A DNA stretch of 18,082 bases from Caldifarciminota bacterium (lineage in GTDB: Bacteria; Hydrothermota; Tepidihabitantia; SM23-42). The stretch is from contig JAGMEL010000176.1 in assembly GCA_023128195.1 (NCBI GenBank), forward strand, positions 1 to 18,082, read 5' to 3'. This document shows positions 1 through 5,874 of the stretch, piece by piece (position 1 is the first letter of the stretch; every line of letters begins with the position of its first letter). Below the pieces are notes generated by a model. It ran no database searches and had not been told where the DNA came from. It saw nothing but the letters and a program-made list of their open reading frames with translations. The translations under genes and the position numbers were made by a program.

Positions 1-339
1 GTCTTAATCAGAAGAGGTACGAAGCCTAAGAAGTATGAAGATGTTGCATTCAATTTAGCAGTTGGTTCAATAAGCAAAGTTTTTTCTGTAAACGATTCAA
101 CCTACACAGTGATAAAACTACTCGAGCATAACCTAACTACATACCGAACGTTTGAAGAGGTCAGTAAAAATATTGAGGTTGGACTACTGCGGCAAAAGCA
201 GAGAGATGTCGCTGATTCATTCCTTACCCAGATCAGGGAAGAGGCAGAGATTGAAATATTTTTGAGTGAGCCTGAGCCGGAATATGAAACACCGGAAAAA
301 GAGAAAAAAGAGGAAGATATTAGAAAGAAAAAAGAATAG
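1..339 (+). CDS. Parvulin-type (PpiC/SurA-like) peptidyl-prolyl isomerase, C-terminal part
   Basis: Partial gene: the frame is open from base 1, so the start lies left of the window and only the last 112 residues are visible. The pattern 'KYEDVAFNLAVGSISKVF', then 'YTVIKLLEH' and 'TFEEVSKNIEVGLLRQK', is the typical end of a parvulin rotamase domain followed by its C-terminal helix. These enzymes catalyse cis-trans isomerisation of prolyl bonds, and exported members help outer-membrane proteins fold. The protein ends in a very charged Glu/Lys tail (about the last 25 residues), probably disordered. A GTG at 109 is open in this frame, but it sits inside the conserved domain and is not a credible start. 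The stop is 3 bases before galT, so the two are probably co-transcribed. Family call is from motif recognition; export cannot be seen because the N-terminus is missing. Confidence 0.85.
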   Translation, partial: VLIRRGTKPKKYEDVAFNLAVGSISKVFSVNDSTYTVIKLLEHNLTTYRTFEEVSKNIEVGLLRQKQRDVADSFLTQIREEAEIEIFLSEPEPEYETPEKEKKEEDIRKKKE

Positions 340-342
340 ACA

Positions 343-1344
343 ATGCCAGAACTAAGGAAAGATCCTGTATTAGGCCGTTGGGTTATTATTTCAACCGAAA
401 GGGCAAAACGGCCAAAGGATTTTAAATCAAGTCCGGAGAAAAAAACTGTTTCACCAGAAGCATGTCCCTTTTGTCCTGGGAATGAATCTGCTACTCCACC
501 TGAAATTTTTGCCTACCGAGAAAGTAATTCAAAAGCAAACTCATCGGGTTGGACTTTAAGGGTCATACCAAATAAATTCCCTGCCTTACTTATTGAGGGC
601 GATATTAATCGAAGAGGCGAAGGAATCTACGATCGGATGAATGGTATTGGAGCTCATGAAGTAATTATTGAGACTTCTGATCATTCAATGGATCTTGCTG
701 ATTTGGAAATAAATCTATTCAGAAATGTGATTTACGCATATCAGGAAAGAATGTTAGATTTGAAAAAGGACCAGAGGCTGCGTTACGTAATGATTTTTAA
801 AAATTTTGGTGCAGTGGCAGGTGCCTCACTTGAGCATACTCATTCCCAATTAATAGCTACTCCGGTTATTCCAAAAAGGGTTATCGAAGAGATGGATGGT
901 GCAAGGCGTTATTTTGAATACCGTGAAAGATGTATCTTTTGCGATATTGTGGTTCAGGAAACAAAGAATCGAAAAAGGTTGATAAGCGAAAATAACTCAT
1001 TTATCTGTATTTGCCCGTTTGCTCCGAGATTTCCTTTTGAAACCTGGATATTACCGAGGAATCATATTTCCAATTTCGAAGATGCAACAAAAGAAGAATT
1101 AGATGATCTCGCATCAATTCTAAAGGACTGTTTACTGAGATTGAAAAAAGCACTTAATACACCACCATATAATTATATAATTCATACAACCCCAGTGACG
1201 CTTAAAGGTATTGAATTTTATCATTACCATTTAGAGATTATCCCGGTTCTCACTCATATTGCCGGTTTTGAATGGGGGACCGGGTTCTATATCAATCCCA
1301 CAGGACCTGAGGAATCGGCATCTTACCTTAGAAATATAATATAA
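343..1344 (+). CDS. galT: Galactose-1-phosphate uridylyltransferase, class I
   Basis: GalT swaps UMP between UDP-glucose and galactose-1-phosphate in the Leloir pathway, via a histidine-linked intermediate, in the cytoplasm. The 333-residue protein has the family hallmarks: N-terminal 'DPVLGRWVIIS', 'CPFCPGNE' (Cys41, Cys44), His114, and 'EHTHSQ' (His165, His167, Gln169). By analogy with the E. coli enzyme, Cys41/Cys44/His114/His165 are the zinc ligands, His167 the nucleophile and Gln169 the stabiliser. The usual HPH is HTH here. A second CxxC (Cys197, Cys200) opens the C-terminal half, which ends with 'FYHYHLEIIP'. The ATG lies 3 bases after the PPIase stop; only a purine-rich stretch serves as RBS. 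Because glgA is next door and some GalT-like proteins are ADP-glucose phosphorylases, action on ADP-glucose is an alternative that sequence alone cannot exclude. Confidence 0.9.
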   Translation: MPELRKDPVLGRWVIISTERAKRPKDFKSSPEKKTVSPEACPFCPGNESATPPEIFAYRESNSKANSSGWTLRVIPNKFPALLIEGDINRRGEGIYDRMNGIGAHEVIIETSDHSMDLADLEINLFRNVIYAYQERMLDLKKDQRLRYVMIFKNFGAVAGASLEHTHSQLIATPVIPKRVIEEMDGARRYFEYRERCIFCDIVVQETKNRKRLISENNSFICICPFAPRFPFETWILPRNHISNFEDATKEELDDLASILKDCLLRLKKALNTPPYNYIIHTTPVTLKGIEFYHYHLEIIPVLTHIAGFEWGTGFYINPTGPEESASYLRNII

Positions 1345-1357
1345 AAAGAAGTGAGAG

Positions 1358-1444
1358 AAGGCTCAAAAATGGCTCAAGAAGGCAATGAAGGCAAAAAGGA
1401 CCATATGAAGCCATTGATAGCCTTGTTAGCCGTCTCTCAGCCTT
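1358..1444. repeat. Imperfect inverted repeat (large hairpin) downstream of galT
   Basis: Arms of 35 nt at 1358-1392 and 1410-1444 are about 70 percent complementary, with a 17-nt A-rich loop. Within the arms the words AGGC (left) and AGCC (right) recur roughly every 10 nt, so the arms are themselves degenerate short repeats. A run of T follows further on at 1454-1458 (agcctttttaag), so a role in ending the galT transcript is possible. The hairpin is longer and less perfect than a normal intrinsic terminator. Confidence 0.55.
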
Positions 1445-1463
1445 GTATCAGCCTTTTTAAGTG

Positions 1464-1590
1464 GCGAATGACACGAATAGGACCGAATAACACTAATATA
1501 ATTCGAGTAATTCGTTTTAATTCGAGCAATTCGTGTAATATTATTAGTGTAAATTCGCGTAATTTGTTTTCATTCGTGTAATTTGTGTAA
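1464..1590. repeat. AATTCGNG-type word repeats with an inverted arrangement, next to the glgA start
   Basis: CGAAT recurs at 1465, 1474 and 1484; the inverse word ATTCG then recurs many times up to 1576. The 15-mer aattcgagYaattcg occurs at 1500-1514 and 1519-1533. The outer parts, 1464-1498 and 1542-1577, form a second imperfect inverted repeat, including a perfect 9-bp core acactaata/tattagtgt (1490-1498 and 1542-1550). The array runs to within a few bases of the glgA ATG and leaves no room for a Shine-Dalgarno sequence. The period of about 10 nt and the inverted layout match the element just upstream. Confidence 0.7.
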
Positions 1591-1592
1591 AC

Positions 1593-2960
1593 ATGAAGGT
1601 TGCATTTGTAGCATCTGAGGCAATACCGTATAAAAAAACCGGGGGTCTTGCTGATGTCGTTGGCGCTCTTCCTTTCCACCTGAACAAGCTTGGTATCAAA
1701 ACATCAGTCTTTTTACCAAGGTATAAAGGTATTAAAGGTTCTTTGATCGGTAATCTTCAAATTGATATGAAAGAAAAACATAATGTTCAGGTGTACACTG
1801 AGGGTCATTTCTATTTTATTGACTATCCTAAATTTTTTGATCGCGATGGTCTCTATGGTACGGAGAAAGGTGATTTTTCTGATAATTGTGAAAGATTCAC
1901 TTTATTCTGCAAGACGGTTACCCAGCTAATAAAAAGATATGGCTATGATATTGTACATTGTCATGATTGGCAGACCGGATTGATTCCTCTTTATATGAAA
2001 TTAGATAATATGGACACAAAAAGTATATTTACCATCCACAATTTGGGTTACCAGGGTCGATTTCCCAGTTCGAAATTCCCAATCTTAGGATTACCAAAAG
2101 AATATTTTGATCCAGAAGGAATAGAGTTTTATGGTGATATAAATTTTTTAAAGGCTGGTATATTATACAGTGATATTGTAACTACTGTATCTGAAAATTA
2201 CGCGCGAGAGATACAGACTTCAGAATCAGGATTTGGACTTGATGGAGTTTTGAACAAAAAAAGGAATAGCTTAGTTGGGATCATTAATGGCATTGACTAC
2301 AGTTTATGGAATCCGGAAAATGATAGTTTAATATATCAAAAGTACAATAATTTCAATGGAAAACAAAAGAATAAGGCACGTCTTACAGAAGAGTGCAATA
2401 TAGATTGTGAGAGACCACTGATTGGTATGGTTACTCGTATTGCCGACCAGAAGGGATTCGACATAATTATTAAAGCATTCGATGATTTTATTGATATGGG
2501 ATTTAGTTTTCTCGTCCTCGGTTTTGGCGATGAACATTATCATAATAAGTTGAAAACCTTTGAATCAATATATCCAGATAAGGTGTCAGTAAATATCAAA
2601 TTCGATAATAAATTAGCGCATCGTATTTACGCTGGTTGTGATTTTTTCCTTATGCCATCACAGTATGAACCCTGTGGACTTGGGCAATTAATAAGTTTAA
2701 AATATGGCACAGTACCGATTGTTCGTAAGACTGGTGGGCTGGCTGATACTATTACGGATTTTGATTCTGATACTTTATCAGGGAACGGCTTTGTGTTTAG
2801 AGAACATTCAAGCAAGGATTTACTCAAGGCTTTATCTAAAAGCTACGAAATTTATTGTAATAAAGATGTATTTAAGAGATTATCAGAAAAATGTATGGAT
2901 TGTAATTTCTCTTGGGAGGAATCAGCCAAGAAGTACAAGCAGTTGTACGGATCGCTTTAA
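1593..2960 (+). CDS. glgA: Glycogen synthase (ADP-glucose type, GT5)
   Basis: Transfers glucose from ADP-glucose to the growing alpha-1,4-glucan in the cytoplasm. The 455-residue protein has the whole GT5 pattern: 'KTGGLADVVGALP' at 15-27 (the ADP-glucose-binding KxGGL), 'HDWQTGL' at 124-130, 'TIHNLGYQG' at 147-155, 'NGIDYSLWNP' at 232-241, 'TRIADQKGFD' at 281-290 (R282 and K287 are the expected phosphate-binding pair), 'EPCGLGQL' at 359-366 and 'KTGGLADT' at 379-386. It is slightly shorter than the usual 470-490 residues, without a missing motif. The ATG at 1593 is fixed by the conserved first beta strand (MKVAFVASE). No Shine-Dalgarno precedes it: the upstream bases are the AATTCG word repeat. 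It is cut off from galT by about 250 bases of repeats and may have its own weak promoter there, but I could not identify one. Confidence 0.95.
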   Translation: MKVAFVASEAIPYKKTGGLADVVGALPFHLNKLGIKTSVFLPRYKGIKGSLIGNLQIDMKEKHNVQVYTEGHFYFIDYPKFFDRDGLYGTEKGDFSDNCERFTLFCKTVTQLIKRYGYDIVHCHDWQTGLIPLYMKLDNMDTKSIFTIHNLGYQGRFPSSKFPILGLPKEYFDPEGIEFYGDINFLKAGILYSDIVTTVSENYAREIQTSESGFGLDGVLNKKRNSLVGIINGIDYSLWNPENDSLIYQKYNNFNGKQKNKARLTEECNIDCERPLIGMVTRIADQKGFDIIIKAFDDFIDMGFSFLVLGFGDEHYHNKLKTFESIYPDKVSVNIKFDNKLAHRIYAGCDFFLMPSQYEPCGLGQLISLKYGTVPIVRKTGGLADTITDFDSDTLSGNGFVFREHSSKDLLKALSKSYEIYCNKDVFKRLSEKCMDCNFSWEESAKKYKQLYGSL

Positions 2961-2964
2961 GAGC

Positions 2965-2992
2965 TTGACATCATATTTTTTTTAAATAAAAT
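2965..2992 (+). promoter_or_regulatory. Sigma-70-type promoter for rubredoxin
   Basis: TTGACA at 2965-2970, a 16-bp spacer, and TAAAAT at 2987-2992 (five of six consensus bases). It starts 4 bases after the glgA stop. The start of transcription would fall near 2999, giving a very short leader before the RBS AAAGGAGG at 3004-3011. Confidence 0.7.
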
Positions 2993-3014
2993 TGTATGCT
3001 TATAAAGGAGGCAT

Positions 3015-3191
3015 ATGATGGGAACATGGCAATGCACTGTCTGCAGTTATATTTATGAACCAACTTTTGGCGATCCTGATAATGGTATTCTTTCTGGTAC
3101 TTCTTTTGAGGAATTACCAGAAGATTGGGTTTGTCCAGTGTGCGGTGCACAATTGGACCAATTTGAGCCCTATACCAAAGAAGAGTATTGA
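3015..3191 (+). CDS. Rubredoxin
   Basis: A 58-residue one-electron carrier with a single iron held by four cysteines. The protein shows CxxC at Cys7/Cys10 ('CTVCSYIYEP') and CPxCG at Cys40/Cys43 ('WVCPVCGA'), with the usual 'GDPDNGI...GTSFEELPEDW' between them, so all ligands and the aromatic core are present. An RBS AAAGGAGG (3004-3011) precedes two ATG codons at 3015 and 3018; the second has the more normal 6-base spacing, so the protein may begin with one Met only. It has its own promoter in the glgA-rubredoxin gap and may be read on into the sigma gene 45 bases away. Rubredoxins in anaerobes often serve oxygen or superoxide detoxification; no partner oxidoreductase is in view, so its partner here is unknown. 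Confidence 0.95.
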   Translation: MMGTWQCTVCSYIYEPTFGDPDNGILSGTSFEELPEDWVCPVCGAQLDQFEPYTKEEY

Positions 3192-3200
3192 TCATTGGAA

Positions 3201-3228
3201 TTAAACCATTTATAAGTAAGTGGACGTC
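3201..3228 (+). promoter_or_regulatory. Candidate ECF-type promoter before the sigma gene
   Basis: TTAAAC (3201-3206) and CGTC (3225-3228) resemble the -35 (TGAAAC, AAC core) and -10 (CGTC) boxes that many ECF sigma factors use, and such factors usually read their own gene. The spacing of 18 is slightly long. A start just downstream would give an almost leaderless mRNA, in line with the lack of a Shine-Dalgarno before the ATG at 3237. Confidence 0.3.
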
Positions 3229-3236
3229 TTATTATA

Positions 3237-3758
3237 ATGAATGGCGATGAAGATAGTGTTTTGGTTAGGGACTTTAAAAATGGTAATGAAAAAGCATTTG
3301 ACCGCCTATTTGAGAAATACCAGATGTCATTATATTCAATATGTTATCGATTTACAAGAAATGAATCTGATGCGCGTGAACTCACTCAGGATATCTTTAT
3401 TAAGATTTATAATAATCTTAATAAATTCAATGAAAAATCAAAGTTTTTCACATGGGTGTATCGAATTGCGGTTAATACCTGTATTTCTTTTAAACGTAAA
3501 CAGAAACAGCCGGAAATGAATTATGAACCTCCTGGAGAAACAATATCGCTGGGTGATAGGGTCAGGATGAAGATTGCAATTGATGACGCGCTACTTAAGT
3601 TACCAGATAGGCAGAGGATGTCTTTCATTCTTCATCATTATGAAGGATATACGTTTAATGAAATAGGTAGAATTATGGGAATTACCACAGGAGCAGCTAA
3701 GGCAAATCATCATCATGCAATCAGGAAGCTTAGAGTTTTTATGAAAGGTTGGATATGA
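3237..3758 (+). CDS. ECF (RpoE-type) RNA polymerase sigma factor
   Basis: A 173-residue sigma-70 family protein of the extracytoplasmic-function group, which redirects RNA polymerase to envelope-stress genes. Region 2 spans about residues 20-90 ('AFDRLFEKYQMSLYSICYRF', then 'DARELTQDIFIKIYNNL' and 'FFTWVYRIAVNTC'). A short linker leads to region 4 at about 115-168 ('LPDRQRMSFILHHYEGYTFNEIGRIMG' with the helix-turn-helix). Regions 1 and 3 are absent, as expected. The ATG at 3237 lacks a Shine-Dalgarno. Its stop overlaps the start of the next gene by 4 bases (ATGA, 3755-3758), so the anti-sigma factor is translationally coupled, which keeps the two in balance. The specific stimulus and regulon cannot be read from sequence. 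Confidence 0.93.
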   Translation: MNGDEDSVLVRDFKNGNEKAFDRLFEKYQMSLYSICYRFTRNESDARELTQDIFIKIYNNLNKFNEKSKFFTWVYRIAVNTCISFKRKQKQPEMNYEPPGETISLGDRVRMKIAIDDALLKLPDRQRMSFILHHYEGYTFNEIGRIMGITTGAAKANHHHAIRKLRVFMKGWI

Positions 3759-4297
3759 AAAATTGCCAGGCATTTAAAAGAAAAATTGTCGATTACATTG
3801 AGGATCAATTAACTGAACATGAACACGAAGAATTTAAAGAGCATTTACAGCGCTGTAAGCAATGTCAAACTGAATACAGTAAAGTAAAAAAATTGTACGA
3901 GGTTTTGGATAATGATACGGTGATACTGCCGGAACAGGCTTTTTTTGATAGTTTAAAGATAAAAGTAAGACAAAAAAATTGGGTACCGCGAAAGTCATAT
4001 ATAAAACGAATTATTAAAATACTTGTGCCGGTTTTTGCCGCTGTAATTATCGTGTTACTTCTTAATCAACCAGATAAAACAGTGGAGATGAGGGTACCTG
4101 TTTCAGTTCTACTCGAGGATGAGGAAATCGCTGTTCTTGGTTTGAGTGGAGTTATTAATGAAGAATTAATAGATGAATTGTCTGTTGTGGAAGAATATTT
4201 ATCATTCGAAGTTGACGTAACTATTGATGAATTAAGTGAAGAGGAACAGGCAGAGTTTATTAAAAATTTATATGAGAAATATAATATTGATGCCTAA
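3755..4297 (+). CDS. Zinc-finger anti-sigma factor, membrane anchored
   Basis: 180 residues. The N-terminal cytoplasmic part has the ZAS signature H-x3-C-x2-C ('HLQRCKQC', His30, Cys34, Cys37, plus Cys4 upstream), the fold by which these proteins hold ECF sigma factors. One transmembrane segment (about 88-103, 'ILVPVFAAVIIVLLL') leads to an acidic periplasmic tail of about 75 residues with no family I recognise. I chose ATG 3755 over the TTG at 3749 because it has an AAAGG (3744-3748) at 6 bases and gives the ATGA overlap with the sigma stop. The tail is rich in Glu/Leu and ends 'FIKNLYEKYNIDA'. It may sense the state of the periplasm, perhaps with the Spy-like protein encoded 25 bases downstream; that is inference. 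Confidence 0.88.
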   Translation: MKNCQAFKRKIVDYIEDQLTEHEHEEFKEHLQRCKQCQTEYSKVKKLYEVLDNDTVILPEQAFFDSLKIKVRQKNWVPRKSYIKRIIKILVPVFAAVIIVLLLNQPDKTVEMRVPVSVLLEDEEIAVLGLSGVINEELIDELSVVEEYLSFEVDVTIDELSEEEQAEFIKNLYEKYNIDA

Positions 4298-4322
4298 TTT
4301 TTGCCAAACTTAAGGAGGAAAT

Positions 4323-4769
4323 ATGAAAAAATTAGTTATTTTATTAGGTTTTATTGCTATATCTTTTTCACAGCAATTCGATAATAAGGATCCAAGGGCA
4401 ATTATTGAAAAGGTAAAAATTTATCGTCTTACTCAGGAGTTAGATCTTTCAACAGAACAAGCTGTGATGTTTTTTCCCAAGCTGCACGAATTGCAAAAGA
4501 TTGAAAAGGGATTCAGGCAAGAAAAAATGCGCATATTATTTGAGCTAAAGGACCTGCTTAGAAATAATGCTGATGACAAGGAGATTCTGAAAATTGTTTC
4601 AAAATACGAAGACATTCAAAGGAAAAAAATTGAGGATCAGATTAAAAAAATAAAGGAGATGTGGAAAATTCTTACGCCGGTACAAAGGGCGAAATTTTTA
4701 ATATTTCAAGAGGAATTTGATAAAGAAATAAGGGAGATGATAAAACAAGTTAAAAAACACCGACCATAG
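4323..4769 (+). CDS. Spy/CpxP-like periplasmic protein with LTxxQ-type motifs
   Basis: 148 residues with an N-terminal signal peptide (about 1-17, 'KKLVILLGFIAISFSQ'), then an all-helical, highly charged body. Two LTxxQ-type motifs, 'LSTEQ' at 42-46 and 'LTPVQRAKFLIFQEEF' from 117, are the mark of the Spy/CpxP/ZraP/CnrX group of periplasmic chaperones and stress sensors. The RBS TAAGGAGGA is strong and correctly spaced for the ATG at 4323. Placed directly after an ECF sigma and its anti-sigma, the protein probably belongs to their regulon or modulates the signal, as CnrX does in metal sensing. The metal-binding residues of CnrX or ZraP are not evident, so misfolded envelope protein is the likelier stimulus. 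Its stop is one base from the stop of the convergent gene. Confidence 0.75.
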   Translation: MKKLVILLGFIAISFSQQFDNKDPRAIIEKVKIYRLTQELDLSTEQAVMFFPKLHELQKIEKGFRQEKMRILFELKDLLRNNADDKEILKIVSKYEDIQRKKIEDQIKKIKEMWKILTPVQRAKFLIFQEEFDKEIREMIKQVKKHRP

Positions 4770-4770
4770 C

Positions 4771-5709
4771 TTATTGTATTTTATCTAACAGTGCTCTGTT
4801 GTCGTTATTAAGAAACTCATATAGTTTTATATCTTCGGTGATGCTGTTGGTTTTTTTATCTATTTCCATATTTTTTCCCACGTCTTTTAAAGATATAGTA
4901 TACTCAATCTTGGTGGCAAATTTTGATACACTACCAACAATTATATAATCACATAATAACGAATGTGCTATACTATATGCTTGATTATCATCAATATTCT
5001 TACCATAACCTCTTTTAATAATCTCCATTTTTATATCTGATTTACTAATGATTTTATATTTTTGGCTGAATGCCTTGATTGCTTTATACAATTCATCCTG
5101 GCAGCGTTGGCCAAGATCAGCATTATTTGCCTCAGTGTTTACTTCTCGAAACGGGAATATGGCAATAACCTTTTTGATTTCTCCGGTAGGTAAAATCTGT
5201 GGTCCATATTCAAAATTCAATTCATCGATAACCAAACTCGTGAGGTCTAACTCATTCGAAGCATAAAACACTCCTTCTGATAGGTCAAGCACAACTGCAA
5301 ATCCTTCCTGCTCAGCAATTTTTGCGACAGCATCATTTATTTTCTTTAAAAGAGGTGTCATTAATTCATCATTTTTCTGCTCTATTTTTCCGCCACTACC
5401 AAAGACATTTTGCAAAAATTGATTATAATCCCGGGTTAGAGATTCGAGCTCATCAAGTTTTCTGAGCCGCGCTTCCTCAGACAGAACGAGTTTTTGTGCT
5501 TCAAGTTCTGCTTTAAGCTCTTCACTATTTTGTTTCAGAATAGTGGCTGAATCACGGTAAGTATTCACAAATTCGTTGAACTCAATATTTGTTGCAGCTG
5601 TAGCTTGATATTCTTTAAAGATGCGCTCGGAATCAACAAAACCAACAGCTACTTCTTTTGCAAGGATTAAAACAAAAGGCATGATTAACAACAAAAAATA
5701 TCTTTTCAT
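4771..5709 (-). CDS. Skp/OmpH-like periplasmic chaperone fused to an LpoB/CsgG/FlgO-like domain
   Basis: 312 residues, about twice the normal Skp length. A signal peptide (1-18) is followed by 'VAVGFVDSERIFKEYQAT', the standard OmpH/Skp opening, then a coiled coil (about 45-135, rich in Glu, Lys and Leu) and 'EQEGFAVVLDLSEGVFYAS', the closing part of the Skp body, ending near 165. From about 178 a second domain starts with 'KKVIAIFPFREVN', has 'LGQRCQDELYKAI', and includes 'CDYIIVGSVSKF' near 253-264. That pattern is seen in LpoB, CsgG and FlgO-type lipoproteins, which act at the outer membrane. The gene follows bamA, the classical bamA-skp order, so a role in delivering barrel proteins is likely. 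The ATG has a GGGGG (5714-5718) 4 bases upstream. Skp homology is firm; the second domain's family is a pattern-based inference. Confidence 0.8.
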   Translation of the reverse strand: MKRYFLLLIMPFVLILAKEVAVGFVDSERIFKEYQATAATNIEFNEFVNTYRDSATILKQNSEELKAELEAQKLVLSEEARLRKLDELESLTRDYNQFLQNVFGSGGKIEQKNDELMTPLLKKINDAVAKIAEQEGFAVVLDLSEGVFYASNELDLTSLVIDELNFEYGPQILPTGEIKKVIAIFPFREVNTEANNADLGQRCQDELYKAIKAFSQKYKIISKSDIKMEIIKRGYGKNIDDNQAYSIAHSLLCDYIIVGSVSKFATKIEYTISLKDVGKNMEIDKKTNSITEDIKLYEFLNNDNRALLDKIQ

Positions 5710-5761
5710 TATACCCCCATAGTTAATCTAAATCTTAAATTCCAAGCATCAAATAATTCAC

Positions 5762-5788
5762 CACGTTAGATGTTTACTATCTAACGTG
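5762..5788. repeat. Perfect 10-bp hairpin between bamA and the skp-like gene
   Basis: cacgttagat (5762-5771) and atctaacgtg (5779-5788) are exact inverse complements around a 7-nt loop. No T-run follows in either direction within a few bases, so it is not a standard intrinsic terminator. It lies in the leader of the skp-like gene, in a 165-bp spacer where the operon is otherwise tight, and could be an operator, a processing site or an mRNA-stability element. The rest of the spacer holds short AT-rich words resembling GGAATTTG/GGGATTTG repeats (5840-5864). Confidence 0.75.
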
Positions 5789-5874
5789 CCAGGTAATATC
5801 CCAATTCTATTATCCAAAATATTTTATAATTTTGTCTCATTGGAATTTGTTTGGGATTTGAAACTTCGCAAATA

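Noticed and set aside
1351..1581. Open frame of 76 codons between galT and glgA
   Set aside because: It runs through the two word-repeat hairpins, has no RBS and has repeat-like composition; not a gene.
2976..2983. T8 run after glgA as a terminator
   Set aside because: No stem precedes it; it is the spacer of the rubredoxin promoter.
3233..3238. TATAAT overlapping the sigma start codon
   Set aside because: It matches the -10 consensus exactly but has no -35 box and would start transcription inside the gene; taken as chance.
3749..3754. TTG start of the anti-sigma gene
   Set aside because: The ATG at 3755 has an RBS and the ATGA overlap with the sigma stop.
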